Under the pieces are notes generated by a model, which saw only the letters and a program-made list of their open reading frames with translations, was not told the DNA's origin and did no database searches. Shown one piece after another: positions 49,435 through 60,042 of a DNA stretch of 64,000 nt. The number at the start of each line of letters is the position of its first letter. Positions within the stretch are counted from its first letter, which is position 1. Position numbers and translations under genes: made by a program. Source of the DNA: Perkinsela sp. pyNocScin1 (taxonomy: Eukaryota > Euglenozoa > Kinetoplastea > Prokinetoplastida > Perkinselidae); NCBI GenBank assembly GCA_964019655.1, contig CAXHTR010000003.1, forward strand, positions 62,001-126,000. Direction: 5' to 3'.

Positions 49435-50700
49435 CTAATACAAAACGAGCACTGTGTTTGGCATGCATATGCTTACGAAAGAAGAACCGCTCAGTGAAAC
49501 GAAGCGTAGATTCGAGTCACACTCAGCTCGAAATAAAATTAATCTGCCTTTCGAAAGTTTGCATGATTGCAGTTTATCTTGGATGCATTGTATGCAACCT
49601 CCATGTGCTACCATAACTCCGTAAACTGAGCCTGCGTGAGGGTTATGAATTCGAATTGACAGTTCTTGAGCTAGGTTAAGGCGAAGCAAGACCACCCGGA
49701 AATCAAAATAAGTCTTAATTGGCAACGGTATGTACTCCAGTAATGTACTGTCCGAATTCCGGGCTTTAAAAATGTAAGACGGGCAATACTTGCTCCCCTT
49801 TTCCTCTAATATTCGCAAAAAAGACTTGATATCTTTGTGTTTATGTGTGAGCCCTGCCCGAACTACGTTGTCCGAGCTTCGCATTGCTTCGAGACAGTCT
49901 CCAGATATGTATGCATGGACTGTTCCCGGTGTGATAAGCAAGCAATCTAATGGCTCCAAACACTTGATATTTAGAACAAATAGGAACCATAGTCCAGAAT
50001 CGCTCCTGTGTTTTGAAAACAGTTCGTGAAATAGCTTTTCTTCGGGCAAGGTAGACTGTGAGTTGCTTATCTTGCTCGATATACGACCGTATAATGTGGA
50101 AGCTAAGGTTCCATGTACCCAACTTGGAGCTAGCAAAATCCTCCGCACCCCTTGCAGGAGTCTGCACTCGCTCTTTGAATGCTCAAGATTATTTGTGGCA
50201 GCATATAATCCATTCCAAATAAATCGAAACTCTGGTATGTTTTCGCAGCACAGATCAATATCTGATAGCTGGCGGAAGTCATGAAGAACTAACATACTTG
50301 TGAGTGCTATCACAAACTCCGGTTTAGCGTTAGCATCGGGGTATTTCAGCGTATCGACTGCATGCAATTTCATCGCCTCTGTGTCTCCTGGATGAACCTG
50401 AATAGACAATGGCTCTCCTATAGATAGAACTTTGAAAAGAAACGGTATATGGCCGTTAACAGACTGCAAAAATTCATCGATTGGAAGAAGCTCACCAGAA
50501 GTGCCTCTACGGACAGCATTTAATCCTGATAAATGCGTACCTACCCAAAGCTCTGCAAGGTTTCCGTTGCAATCTATGATTGTCTTTTCATATCTGGAGA
50601 TGTGCTCGACATAGCGATAAACATAGCTTTCTTTCCCAACTTTTCCCCAATTGTATGATTTGAACGATGGGACCAGTTCCCACAAACTTTCATCGCGCAT
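49435..50700 (-). CDS. PMI: phosphomannose isomerase, type I
   Basis: This enzyme interconverts fructose-6-phosphate and mannose-6-phosphate and feeds GDP-mannose and glycosylation. The 421-residue product has the family opening FKSYNWGKVG, AELWVGTH, the zinc-site LSIQVHPGDTEA and the HKPE-like NAKPEFVIAL. In place of the usual 'HKPE' it reads N-A-K-P-E. LLITPGTVHAYISGD closes the site, and EAMRSSDNVVRAGLTHKHKD is typical. No PTS1 is at the C-terminus. The ATG at 50700 gives the usual family length (human 423); an in-frame ATG at 50772 would add 24 residues. Confidence 0.92.
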   Translation of the reverse strand: MRDESLWELVPSFKSYNWGKVGKESYVYRYVEHISRYEKTIIDCNGNLAELWVGTHLSGLNAVRRGTSGELLPIDEFLQSVNGHIPFLFKVLSIGEPLSIQVHPGDTEAMKLHAVDTLKYPDANAKPEFVIALTSMLVLHDFRQLSDIDLCCENIPEFRFIWNGLYAATNNLEHSKSECRLLQGVRRILLAPSWVHGTLASTLYGRISSKISNSQSTLPEEKLFHELFSKHRSDSGLWFLFVLNIKCLEPLDCLLITPGTVHAYISGDCLEAMRSSDNVVRAGLTHKHKDIKSFLRILEEKGSKYCPSYIFKARNSDSTLLEYIPLPIKTYFDFRVVLLRLNLAQELSIRIHNPHAGSVYGVMVAHGGCIQCIQDKLQSCKLSKGRLILFRAECDSNLRFVSLSGSSFVSICMPNTVLVLY

Positions 50701-50821
50701 GCATTCGAAATTTAGGAAATAATGCAAGTTGGGGCAAATAAGGATGCAAAATTCTTGAATGATCACTTTCATTAATATCTATTAGTATGAGATGGTCCTT
50801 CAGACCTCGCTATGTATTCCA

Positions 50822-51082
50822 TCAATAATCTTGCTTTCTACGGTACTTGATTCCTTCGCTCAGGCGTGCTTTTCCCCCAGTGGGGCGTGCGAGAAGAGTG
50901 TTGCATCCGGGGCATATAACGCTACTTTTCGCATGACTGTAAACAGTTTGAATTTGATAGCATCCTTTGCACTTAACATCCCAAAAGAATGAGTTAGGTC
51001 CCTGAACTAGGCGCCTGCGCTTGTGCTTTTGAGCCTCTGATTTTTCACTTGGATATGATAGATCTGAGTCGAAGAATACCAT
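50822..51082 (-). CDS. RPS27: small ribosomal subunit protein eS27
   Basis: The 86-residue protein is full length for eS27 (human 84). It has the zinc ribbon CKGC ... CPGC, the [15 protein letters not shown] lead, and the [11 protein letters not shown]...YRRKQ ending. It is a component of the 40S subunit. The start is ATG at 51082. It lies tightly between PMI and the WD40 gene in the long - cluster. Confidence 0.97.
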   Translation of the reverse strand: MVFFDSDLSYPSEKSEAQKHKRRRLVQGPNSFFWDVKCKGCYQIQTVYSHAKSSVICPGCNTLLARPTGGKARLSEGIKYRRKQDY

Positions 51083-51173
51083 TAGCTAAAAGTATCTAAA
51101 TCACAATAAAGAAATGTGAAAGATAGTAAGATGACAGGGCACAATTTAATGGATCACAAATGCAAGTTTGTAC

Positions 51174-52205
51174 CTAGGTAGAATAATATCTGAGTGATGA
51201 ATGACCGGTGGCCGATGAGAAGCATGAAAGAGCGGTTGGTCTCGAAAAATTTTCCATGCCACAAAAAGTTATCGTCCGAGATAAAGAAGTGAGAGCCCCA
51301 GGTTCTGAATCAGATAATGTACATCTTCCCGTGGTTGCATTGATGATTGTATATTTTCCTTTTGAATTACCGCACGCAAGTAAATTTTCTGATAGATTGA
51401 CCAAATGGGTTATATCACTTCGCGATTTATCACGAAATGGAACATAGCAGCAGTGAGATATTTCATCTCCACTGGTTACTTTGGTATCTGCAGCACGCAG
51501 TATGAAGCACCTGCCACCCAAAGAGCCAAATGCGATGAAATTCGATACATACGACCCATCGCAATCGAAAAAGGGCTCGGCCATGCATGTAGCCGAATCA
51601 AAAACATTGAATTTCAGAACAGCACATTTGGTCTGGCGAAGATCGAAAATATGAACTCCAGAGCTCGCACAAGAGGAAAGTACACAAGTATCACCGAGGC
51701 CAATTGAATTATGAAAAGATTTTCCTGGCAGTTTGATGATACATTTCATGTTATGCGAATCGTAGCACTTCGTGATACCATCAAAATTAGTTACAGCACA
51801 AACATTTCGATTTCGGAGGGAGCAGGAAATGTGCGTTATTGGTGAATTATTCACAGAATTTGCGACCATCTCATGAATTTCACCAGAATCACGTATTTTG
51901 CACATTAGAAGGCTACCGGAAGAGTCACCAGCTAAAAATTCTGAATTTGTTTTACCTAGTGAGCTTGATAGAAAGCTCTGCCCCCTAGGTCGAGGAGATT
52001 CACTGCAAATTAGCTGATTTATCTGATGACTCTCATGTGAGCATTTGAAATAAAATAAGTGCCCTTCGAGTGTGGTAAAAAAATTGGATGAAGGGAAACT
52101 AGAATCAACAATTGTGTTGCTGCTGAGTGATGAAACTGTTGCTGGTATTGTCATTCCAGTAATCATCGACCGGTTCATTCTAGATGGTAGTTCAGCGCTG
52201 GTCAT
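51174..52205 (-). CDS. WD40-like beta-propeller protein, first gene of the long - cluster
   Basis: The 343-residue product has the feel of degenerate WD40 repeats: blocks such as EFLAGDSSGSLLMCKI, NVCAVTNFDGITKCYDS, SSCASSGVHIFDLRQ and LLACGNSKGKYTIIN. No specific family is recognised; a nuclear pore WD protein or an assembly factor are possibilities only. A Ser/Thr-rich N-terminus precedes the propeller. The ATG at 52205 places it first downstream of the divergent switch. Confidence 0.65.
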   Translation of the reverse strand: MTSAELPSRMNRSMITGMTIPATVSSLSSNTIVDSSFPSSNFFTTLEGHLFYFKCSHESHQINQLICSESPRPRGQSFLSSSLGKTNSEFLAGDSSGSLLMCKIRDSGEIHEMVANSVNNSPITHISCSLRNRNVCAVTNFDGITKCYDSHNMKCIIKLPGKSFHNSIGLGDTCVLSSCASSGVHIFDLRQTKCAVLKFNVFDSATCMAEPFFDCDGSYVSNFIAFGSLGGRCFILRAADTKVTSGDEISHCCYVPFRDKSRSDITHLVNLSENLLACGNSKGKYTIINATTGRCTLSDSEPGALTSLSRTITFCGMENFSRPTALSCFSSATGHSSLRYYST

Positions 52206-53240
52206 TTAAGTAATTGATAATCTATCGCAGCCATTCGTCTACGTGGGGAAAATCGGGTTAAAAAAGCAAAAAAAAACAAATTACATCGGTCCCAAATAGG
52301 GTTCAGCACCTCCTGATACATGAAAATTGCTATATGCGTACCTTGCGCGGTAATTTTTGGATGAAAACGTAGCTTTGCCGTTAATTGGATGGAGCGAAAA
52401 TAATTTAAAGCAGGGGTTCTGTAGAGAAATCTCACTTTCCCCCGGCCAACGGGGGACAACGGGGGAAATGGAAATGGACGTCTATGAGAGGCAGGAAGAT
52501 ATTGCGGGGGGGGGGGGGGGGGGGGTGGATTTCAGTTTCTCCCGCCACTTCCTCTGCCGTAGCTAACATTTTCTCATTTTCCCCCGAAACGAGGGAATCC
52601 CCCGTTTTTAAGAATGCCTGATTTGAAGTAAATCCATTTCAAGAAAGGTGGAATTTCCCCTGGAACTGAGCACACCCCAGTGGAAGTGACAATAAAAAAT
52701 GATTTCGTGAAAATTCTTTCACGACAGTCTTGTAAATTATCAAAATATGCGTTGACGCTCCACTTAGCTGCATCGAAAAATCCTAGAGCACTGGCGAGTT
52801 GGTAATAATTTTAAGGGCTCGCAACCTCGAAGGACTGCGGCCACCTTTCTAGCACTAAAATTTCTCAGTCACCCAGTGCTGTTTGAGTGGGAAAATAATT
52901 GATTTTATGTGAGAAGCACTTATGTAAATGAGCACCCTTAAAGGCAGGGAAACCTGGAATATCACATAATAATCTTTAAAGGCGCCCTCGCCACTTAAAA
53001 AATCCCAATGAGCGAAAAGAGCTTTTGCACATATCTCTGTTAGACAAAGATCCGCTCAATCATGTGGTCATGCTAATTTTCAAAAATTATTTTCTTCGAG
53101 CATTCACAATACTATAAATAAGGAAAAGGTTAATGTACAGAAAAGACAACGAAATTTCTACATTAAGTGATGCGTAACTTTTCTAATGTATGTACTTTTT
53201 CATAAGCATATTGGTACAGCGTTTGTGCGTTGTTAAGTAA
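52206..53240. promoter_or_regulatory. divergent strand-switch region with long G and C runs
   Basis: The - cluster starts at 52205 and the + cluster at 53241, so this spacer of about 1 kb is a likely transcription-initiation zone. It has a 20-base G run (52506-52525) and several five-base runs arranged as CCCCCG and CGGGGG blocks at 52439-52443, 52451-52455, 52461-52465, 52581-52585 and 52599-52603. A frame of 69 codons across the G run (52357-52566) is composition-driven and rejected. The right half is AT-rich. Confidence 0.6.
52506..52525. repeat. 20-base poly-G run
   Basis: An uninterrupted run of 20 G on the + strand, within the divergent switch. In trypanosomatids, G-rich tracts mark transcription-start regions at such switches. 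Length may be imprecise because homopolymers are hard to sequence. Confidence 0.95.
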
Positions 53241-54443
53241 ATGAATAGTGCTACTTTTTTAAATTACAAATCTGCATCGAAAATGAAAAACACTGGAATA
53301 TTTTGCATATGCCACCTCTATACAAGCTATTATTCGGGACGGCTCTGGCCTAATCAGATGGTGAAACCAACTTCTTATGTGAAAGATAAGGACACTTCGA
53401 GGAAGCAGATAGGAGATGCGCCATCCTGTAATTCATACGTCACAGACAAGACAAGAAATTATGTTCCACTAAATGCTGCATTAATCGCTGAAAGCCAAGC
53501 GGATTACTTACTTAGCTCGGACTGTTCATCTAACCATAAAAGAGCCCTCGAAAAGCTTGGGTTAGCTCTTGCAGCAAGCATTCATCAGCAAGGAGAAGAG
53601 AATAACCAGACAGTAAGAATATACATAAAACTCATCCGTAGTCTGAGGCAAGGAGGTCTGGTTCGAGAGTCATTACAATGTGGTAAAAAGGTTCTGAATC
53701 TCATGAAAAGACATAAAATAAACGGTATACATCTTGATAATTATATCGAAGCGCTTCTTGAGTTTGCCCTCACTGTCCAAGAGGCACCGATCGTATCTCG
53801 AACAGACTTAGTTAAAAAAAGAAAGTGTGGTTCTGGCACTAATGAAGTATATTCACCAGTTCAGCTATATGAAGAAGTAATATCCGTTTTTGAACGCAGC
53901 CATGATATGGGAAACAGCGAAAGATATACGCGCCAAATTCCACGAACACGAAAGATGAATCAACAAGGATTCGACGCGAAGTGGATACATTATAGTCCTT
54001 TCGACTACGACAGGTGTCTTTCATTAGTTGATACCGCGCTTGAGAATGCGGAGAGATTCTTCACTGATACAGGAAAGTTAGAGAATGCCGAGAATTTTCT
54101 TAATTATCGATGCAGCCTCATGGAAAAAAAGAACTTTAATAGAAGAATGTTCTGTGGCAAAATTGAAACCATGCGAGGCAAGCCGAATCACAGAAATTGC
54201 CGATTAACATCTAACCCCACACCCGAAGAAATTTTTTGCTTTTATCCCACGGTGCACAATTCATATTATGATTATCGGCAGTGCACGACAGCTCCACTGG
54301 ACAATGAAGCTCAAGTGTGCCCTGGAATAAATCGGACTGTGGCTGATGGGGACCCACTGCGAAGGCAGCCGAAATTTTATCGACTCCACGACTCGAGGAA
54401 AAACAGTCATAATAGCGAAATGAAAAACTTACAGTATCGCTAA
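53241..54443 (+). CDS. hypothetical protein, weakly TPR-like, first gene of right + cluster
   Basis: No family is recognised. The 400-residue product has a middle part (about residues 75-180) with helix pairs of TPR-like character (KRALEKLGLALAAS, RESLQCGKKVLNLM, DNYIEALLEFAL) and a basic, polar, probably disordered second half. A further helix with a VDTALENAERFF motif is near residue 260. The ATG at 53241 is the first of the frame; ATG at 53283 is an alternative. Confidence 0.6.
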   Translation: MNSATFLNYKSASKMKNTGIFCICHLYTSYYSGRLWPNQMVKPTSYVKDKDTSRKQIGDAPSCNSYVTDKTRNYVPLNAALIAESQADYLLSSDCSSNHKRALEKLGLALAASIHQQGEENNQTVRIYIKLIRSLRQGGLVRESLQCGKKVLNLMKRHKINGIHLDNYIEALLEFALTVQEAPIVSRTDLVKKRKCGSGTNEVYSPVQLYEEVISVFERSHDMGNSERYTRQIPRTRKMNQQGFDAKWIHYSPFDYDRCLSLVDTALENAERFFTDTGKLENAENFLNYRCSLMEKKNFNRRMFCGKIETMRGKPNHRNCRLTSNPTPEEIFCFYPTVHNSYYDYRQCTTAPLDNEAQVCPGINRTVADGDPLRRQPKFYRLHDSRKNSHNSEMKNLQYR

Positions 54444-54488
54444 GCCTCAGGCATTTTGAGTCACTTTTCTTAAACTGCACCGAAGCTT

Positions 54489-54516
54489 TCATCGACTATT
54501 GAAATTTTTATCCTAG
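54489..54516 (+). promoter_or_regulatory. putative spliced-leader acceptor
   Basis: A T-rich stretch followed by tatcctag ends in the AG at 54515-54516, two bases before the ATG at 54519. It is one of the clearest acceptor-like sites in the window. Confidence 0.5.
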
Positions 54517-54518
54517 AA

Positions 54519-55316
54519 ATGAATGCCGGGGCTGTTGAAGGCAAAAAGAAAAGTAGTCGCAGGGGAAAACATATTAAACTTGATATATGTGTAGATGTAG
54601 ATAGTCTTGGATGTGAGCAAATATGTAAAGATATGCTACAAGGTCCCATTTCCATCGATCGACCCCAGGCTGGGGGACAAATAGATACGCTATCTCGTGG
54701 ATTATTCGGCCAAATCGAGCAAAATTTTAGCAACCCTCGAAAGGCTAGATTATTGAAAGATAATTACCAAGCCAAGCGGGGAAGCTGTGATGCGCAAGGT
54801 TTTGAAGATATGCGGAGAAGTTCTTTCGGCTCTGTGGATCAACTTCAGCTTCAAGAGGCCAAGCAGCTGACTACAGCAGGGGTACCTGATGGAGTAGGAG
54901 ACTTCAATAGATCTTCTTTCGGGATGCAAAAACAGGGAAGCCAGCGCTCTGGAGAGCTCGATGTGCACAGGGCTGGAGAGATATCCCGCGATGCATTTGG
55001 GCGAATAGATCAAGGCCATAGCCTAAGAAGGTCAGAGCTCTTTTGTCCACAAATTCGTACATCATCAAAGCTAAACAACACACCTTGCTCATCTGATATA
55101 AGCTCTGAGCATTTCATAGAAGACATATCGAGAAATATGTTCGGAAGCCGCTCGCAAAGCAATAAAAATAATGATTTTTTTTCAAAAGGAACCCTCGTGT
55201 CTACAAAGCATGCTTTTGGACAACTTAGAAAGAATCAAAATTGCGTAGAAGCAATGGGAAATTCAAGTGATGAAGGCAAGGGCTGTTCAGCGATGAAAAT
55301 CGAGGAAGCTGAGTGA
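54519..55316 (+). CDS. protein with six FG-centred motifs of unknown function
   Basis: No family is recognised. The 265-residue, basic to polar protein has an irregular array of a short motif, [RK]-x-x-F-G-x-x-x-[QK]: F63, F103, F134, F160, F208 and F233. Three carry the fuller FGxx[ED]Q form (QIEQ, SVDQ, RIDQ). The spacers are 25-48 residues, polar and unrelated to one another. It starts with a basic stretch (KKKSSRRGKHIK) and has an early acidic CVDVDSL. Repeated linear motifs on a disordered chain suggest a multivalent docking protein. The ATG at 54519 follows a clear splice-acceptor-like site. Confidence 0.7.
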   Translation: MNAGAVEGKKKSSRRGKHIKLDICVDVDSLGCEQICKDMLQGPISIDRPQAGGQIDTLSRGLFGQIEQNFSNPRKARLLKDNYQAKRGSCDAQGFEDMRRSSFGSVDQLQLQEAKQLTTAGVPDGVGDFNRSSFGMQKQGSQRSGELDVHRAGEISRDAFGRIDQGHSLRRSELFCPQIRTSSKLNNTPCSSDISSEHFIEDISRNMFGSRSQSNKNNDFFSKGTLVSTKHAFGQLRKNQNCVEAMGNSSDEGKGCSAMKIEEAE

Positions 55317-55431
55317 AAGTCGTGCAAAATCCGGAAAGTGGCCGAGAAATTATCTCGCCCGTTTGAAGCCTGAAGTCCATGTTGAAAATTGATGTTCATG
55401 TATGTTTGTCTGTCTGCTCGTCTATAATTTG

Positions 55432-56652
55432 ATGAATGTGTCTTCTGAAAATGAAGGCTATGACATCCTGCTTGATAAACATTTACACAGAAAGATTCAA
55501 GATAAAAGCGATCGTGCTACAGTGGAAAATGCTATAGACCCGAGAACAAGACTGATTCTTTACAAACTGGTTCGAAACGGGTTTATGTCATCGATACATG
55601 GATGTGTCTCAACAGGAAAGGAGGCAAATGTCTATTTTGGAGTATTAGGGAATCACCACCCCGCGGCGATAAAGATCTATCGTACCTCGATACTCATATT
55701 TAAAGATAGGGATCGCTATGTACAGGGTGATTTCCGTTTTCAAAGGTATTGCAAGAAGAACCCGAGAAAAATGGTTCAAAAATGGGCAGAAAAGGAGGCG
55801 AGAAATCTTCGGAGACTTGAAGACGCTAATATACCTGCACCTCGCGTTCTTCATCTCAAACATAATATCTTGGTAATGAGCTTTCTGGGGAAAGATGGAT
55901 GGCCATTCCCACGCATGCAAGACGTAGGTGAGCTGAAATACACATGCGGCCGCAAACTCTTTCTGCGAACAGTAGATATTCTCCGTAAGCTTTACCTGGA
56001 ATGTAACCTTATTCATGGAGATTTTAGCGAGTACAACCTACTTGTGAATGCATCTGTAAATAATGGCGATGAAAGCATTGAATTTGAAAGCGACTTCGAG
56101 ATATATGTCATTGATGTCTCTCAATCCGTTGAACCTGATCATCCCAACGCGATGGAGTTTCTGCGAAGAGATATCGCTAATATTCATTTTTATTTCGCAG
56201 ATGCGATGTCGTCAGAAGTAAGATACTCGCATGAGAAAATCTTTCTGTACGTGACGGGCTGTATTTCGTCGCTTGACGAACTTTCGGAAGAAAAAACAGG
56301 ATTACACGAAGTGCCAGATGATGTCTTTCGTCAAATCCCTATCCCATTTACACTTGCTCGATACACTGGCCCACACGATTCAAGCGATGTTGAGAGACAC
56401 TATAATCTTTTGAAATCAAAAAGGACAGGTGTAAAGCACACTGAAGAGATTGACAGGTCTGAAGAACTATGTACACAGCTCAATCAGATGAGCGTAGGCA
56501 CTGCAAGTGGACGAAAGTCTGCTTCAAACCTACAATACACGGTCTCCTGCGCTTCGAAGGAGGAGCGAAAGGAGCACAGAAAATTAGTTAAGATGGAAAA
56601 GCAAGAGCGTCGGCGACAAAAGAAAACGCTCAAAGGAAAAATGAAAAAATAG
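55432..56652 (+). CDS. RIO1: RIO1-type atypical kinase
   Basis: RIO1 acts late in 40S subunit maturation. The 406-residue product has STGKEANVYF in place of the Gly loop, the catalytic Lys in AIKIYRT, the RIO1 hallmark FKDRDRYVQGDFRFQRYC with KNPRKMVQKWAEKEARNL, LIHGDFSEYNLLV (catalytic Asp and Asn) and IDVSQSVEPDHPNAMEFLRRD. A basic tail ends the protein. The ATG at 55432 is chosen because the in-frame ATG at 55402 would add ten residues encoded by a pyrimidine-rich stretch typical of a splice region. Confidence 0.95.
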   Translation: MNVSSENEGYDILLDKHLHRKIQDKSDRATVENAIDPRTRLILYKLVRNGFMSSIHGCVSTGKEANVYFGVLGNHHPAAIKIYRTSILIFKDRDRYVQGDFRFQRYCKKNPRKMVQKWAEKEARNLRRLEDANIPAPRVLHLKHNILVMSFLGKDGWPFPRMQDVGELKYTCGRKLFLRTVDILRKLYLECNLIHGDFSEYNLLVNASVNNGDESIEFESDFEIYVIDVSQSVEPDHPNAMEFLRRDIANIHFYFADAMSSEVRYSHEKIFLYVTGCISSLDELSEEKTGLHEVPDDVFRQIPIPFTLARYTGPHDSSDVERHYNLLKSKRTGVKHTEEIDRSEELCTQLNQMSVGTASGRKSASNLQYTVSCASKEERKEHRKLVKMEKQERRRQKKTLKGKMKK

Positions 56653-56668
56653 CACAGGTTTGGAGTAA

Positions 56669-57172
<504 letters not shown>

Positions 57173-57276
57173 GTATGACTGTTAAAGCCGTAAACATTTA
57201 CCCATGTGTGAGAGCAAGCTTTATTTTGTCTGTTTACCTTTCCCGCACCTGGATCATAACATAGTAATTTAGATTC

Positions 57277-58500
57277 ATGAAGCAGCACAAACAGAATGAT
57301 GACTGGAAGAAAGGTCTCAAGAGACCAGAGAAAGATCGACGAATTCAAACCAATGACGTACTAACAGACACAAGTTGCTCTTTTGAGGATTATTCGCTTA
57401 AGCGCGAATTGCTGATGGGTATCTATGAAAAAGGTTTTGATCATCCATCACCAGTTCAAGAAAAGTGCATTCCTGCCGCTCTGGCAGGGCATGATATACT
57501 CGCACGAGCTAAGAATGGGACTGGCAAAACGGCCTCCTTCATAATCCCGACACTCGAAAGAATAAAGCCTGAAATCAGCGCCATCCAAGCATTAATTCTG
57601 GTACCAACGAGAGAGCTCGCTCTTCAAACATCGCACGTCACACGCGAGCTTGGGAAGCACATGAAAATCAACATCATGTTGACGACGGGCGGCACATCTT
57701 TACGCGATGACATTTACCGCTTATACCAAACTGTTCATATCTTAACGGCGACCCCTGGAAGAGTGCTAGATCTCGCTTCCAGGGATGTTGCTGATTTGCA
57801 AAGATGTCTCACTGTTGTTCTTGATGAAGCAGATAAGCTCTTAGACGCAGACTACAGTGAAATAATAGAAAAGATCATTGGCTACACGTCGCGAGGAAGG
57901 CAGATCATGCTTTACTCAGCAACGTTCCCCATGTCGATCATGCAGTTTCGTGATAGAAAGATGAAATGTCCAATAGAAATCAATCTCATGGACGAGCTGA
58001 CGCTTCTCGGTGTCACGCAGTTCTACGCGTTCATGGAAGAAAAGCACAAGATTCACTGTCTTAACACACTCTTCAATCGTCTGAATATCAATCAATCAAT
58101 CATCTTTTGCAACAGCGTACACAGAGTGGAGCTCCTAGCGAAGAAAATCACTGAAATGGGACTATCTTGTTACTTCATCCACTCAAAAATGCCGCAACAG
58201 CATCGAAATAAAGTATTTCATGACTTTCGGCAAGGGGCGTGCCGTAACCTTGTCTGCACAGACCTTTTTACTCGAGGTATCGATATACAAGCTGTCAATG
58301 TTGTCATCAACTTTGATTTTCCCGCAACGGCTGAGTCATATCTCCATCGCATCGGGCGGAGCGGTCGGTTTGGTCACCTGGGCATAGCAATAAATTTCGT
58401 AGTCGATAGGGATCGTGCACATCTTTCGCGCATCGAGTCCGATCTCAAGACGGAAATCATGCCTATTCCACAGAATATTGATCCAAACCTATACAGTTAG
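57277..58500 (+). CDS. DHH1: DEAD-box RNA helicase DHH1 (DDX6)
   Basis: DHH1 is a translational repressor and decapping activator found in P-bodies. The 407-residue product has the Q motif ([10 protein letters not shown]), motif [11 protein letters not shown], motif Ia PTRELALQ, motif II DEAD, motif III SAT, and HRIGRSGR. The DHH1 features are [26 protein letters not shown] and [20 protein letters not shown]. The N-terminal extension is short. The start is ATG at 57277. In polycistronic genomes this protein is central for mRNA control. Confidence 0.94.
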   Translation: MKQHKQNDDWKKGLKRPEKDRRIQTNDVLTDTSCSFEDYSLKRELLMGIYEKGFDHPSPVQEKCIPAALAGHDILARAKNGTGKTASFIIPTLERIKPEISAIQALILVPTRELALQTSHVTRELGKHMKINIMLTTGGTSLRDDIYRLYQTVHILTATPGRVLDLASRDVADLQRCLTVVLDEADKLLDADYSEIIEKIIGYTSRGRQIMLYSATFPMSIMQFRDRKMKCPIEINLMDELTLLGVTQFYAFMEEKHKIHCLNTLFNRLNINQSIIFCNSVHRVELLAKKITEMGLSCYFIHSKMPQQHRNKVFHDFRQGACRNLVCTDLFTRGIDIQAVNVVINFDFPATAESYLHRIGRSGRFGHLGIAINFVVDRDRAHLSRIESDLKTEIMPIPQNIDPNLYS

Positions 58501-58562
58501 TCTTATAGACTTGATATGAAATTATAAATCACTCACCATGAGGTTGCTGTCTTTCATTTAGC

Positions 58563-58598
58563 GTCACTTGAAATCTTTCCGTTTCTTGAACTTGATAG
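58563..58598 (+). promoter_or_regulatory. putative spliced-leader acceptor for hexokinase
   Basis: A T/C-rich tract (aaatctttccgtttcttg) leads to an AG at 58597-58598, 13 bases before the ATG at 58612. This supports the ATG at 58612 as the start. Confidence 0.45.
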
Positions 58599-58611
58599 AT
58601 ATTTATTGAGT

Positions 58612-60042
58612 ATGGACAAGCGTGTTTCAATCCTAACGTCTCATCTTACAGATGTTGACTCGCTCCTTCCAGTTCTCCGGGCAAGGCAGTTTTTTAATCT
58701 CTCAGACTCATACCTGCGTTACATTCAGCTCTACATGGAGGGTGAAATGGAAAAAGGTCTGAAACAAGAAGGATATGGCACATTGCCTATGCTTCCTTCA
58801 TTCGTCCTGAAGCCCAAGAAAGAGGAGCTAAGCATGTCTGGTATCTACTACGCTATTGATATGGGTGGAACAAACTTACGTGTCTTGCGCATACAGGTTG
58901 ATAATGCTGGGACGTGCATTGTTCCACCAACACAGCTCGCGTACGAAATCCCGGTGAAGTTTCTCTCAGGAACAGCTATTGAGCTCTTCGATTTTATCGG
59001 TAAGTGCGTCGCGCGCTTTACACAGTCACATCCGCGAGATCACGAGACAGCCATGCGAAATAAAAGCCCCATCAAAGTTGGTTTCACATTTTCGTTTCCA
59101 ACGATACAAAAAGGTCTGGCTGAAGGTCAGCTGCTGAATTGGACTAAAGGTTTTAAGACTACCAGAATGGAGGGTGCAAATGTAGTCGCCCTTCTCCAAA
59201 ATGGCATTCATTCGAATGGTATTGACTTTTTGAAAGTTGTCGCGCTATGCAACGACACTGTAGGGACGCTTCTTGCGAAGTACCTCTTCGACCCAAGTGT
59301 GCACATTGGATGTATTCTTGGAACGGGGAGCAATGCGTGCTATTGGGAAAAAGTTAGTAACATAAAAAAATTACCACTGAGTAAAAATCTGCGCGAAGAG
59401 CTCTGTGATCGCAAAATTGAAGATAGTGTGGAGATGATCGTCAATATCGAATGGGGTAACCTCGGATCAGATTCTGGTAATACAATTTTGAAGACTACAC
59501 CATACGATAAGCACGTAGACAATATATCGTGTAACCCAGGTAGACAGCGTTTGGAGAAAATGATATCAGGCTACTATATAGGAGAGCTTGTGAGATATGT
59601 ACTTCGAGATATTTTCCGTGGAAACCAGCAGATTTGGCAGAAGATGCAGCAAAAAGACTGTTTTTCACCGGTTCTCGTAAGCCGCATTCTGACTGATGAA
59701 AGCTGTAAGCTTCGTTGGATACACCTTTGGGTCCTGGAAGAGCTCGACATTAACCTAGAAGATCTCGAAGATCGGCGCATTGTCAAGGAGGTATGTGTCA
59801 TGGTGCGCAATAGGTCCGCAACTCTCGCGGCAACTGCACTAGCAGCAATACTCAAGAGAAGTCGTCACTGTCACGAACACGTGACTATAGCCATAGACGG
59901 AAGTGTCTACGAGAAGATGCCCGGTTATAAAACAAAGCTCTCCGAAACAATGCGGGAGGTCTATGGGATCAAAGGCGTCAACTTAACGCTTTCGAAGGAT
60001 GGAAGCGGGATCGGTGCAGCATATATTGCGGCCATATCTTAA
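58612..60042 (+). CDS. HK: hexokinase with N-terminal PTS2-like signal (glycosomal)
   Basis: This 476-residue enzyme phosphorylates glucose in the first step of glycolysis. The N-terminus reads MDKRVSILTSHL: R4-V5-x5-H11-L12 fits the PTS2 consensus [RK]-[LVI]-x5-[HQ]-[LA], as expected for glycosomal import through PEX7. Catalytic and binding segments follow: YAIDMGGTNLRV (phosphate loop), NWTKGFK, ALCNDTVGTL, GCILGTGSNACYWE and VNIEWGNLGS. Length matches kinetoplastid hexokinases (about 470). The longer frame starts at TTG. Confidence 0.95.
   Translation: MDKRVSILTSHLTDVDSLLPVLRARQFFNLSDSYLRYIQLYMEGEMEKGLKQEGYGTLPMLPSFVLKPKKEELSMSGIYYAIDMGGTNLRVLRIQVDNAGTCIVPPTQLAYEIPVKFLSGTAIELFDFIGKCVARFTQSHPRDHETAMRNKSPIKVGFTFSFPTIQKGLAEGQLLNWTKGFKTTRMEGANVVALLQNGIHSNGIDFLKVVALCNDTVGTLLAKYLFDPSVHIGCILGTGSNACYWEKVSNIKKLPLSKNLREELCDRKIEDSVEMIVNIEWGNLGSDSGNTILKTTPYDKHVDNISCNPGRQRLEKMISGYYIGELVRYVLRDIFRGNQQIWQKMQQKDCFSPVLVSRILTDESCKLRWIHLWVLEELDINLEDLEDRRIVKEVCVMVRNRSATLAATALAAILKRSRHCHEHVTIAIDGSVYEKMPGYKTKLSETMREVYGIKGVNLTLSKDGSGIGAAYIAAIS

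Noticed and set aside
52357-52566. 69-codon frame across the poly-G run
   Set aside because: A run of glycines made by the homopolymer carries it; no known protein and no supporting context.
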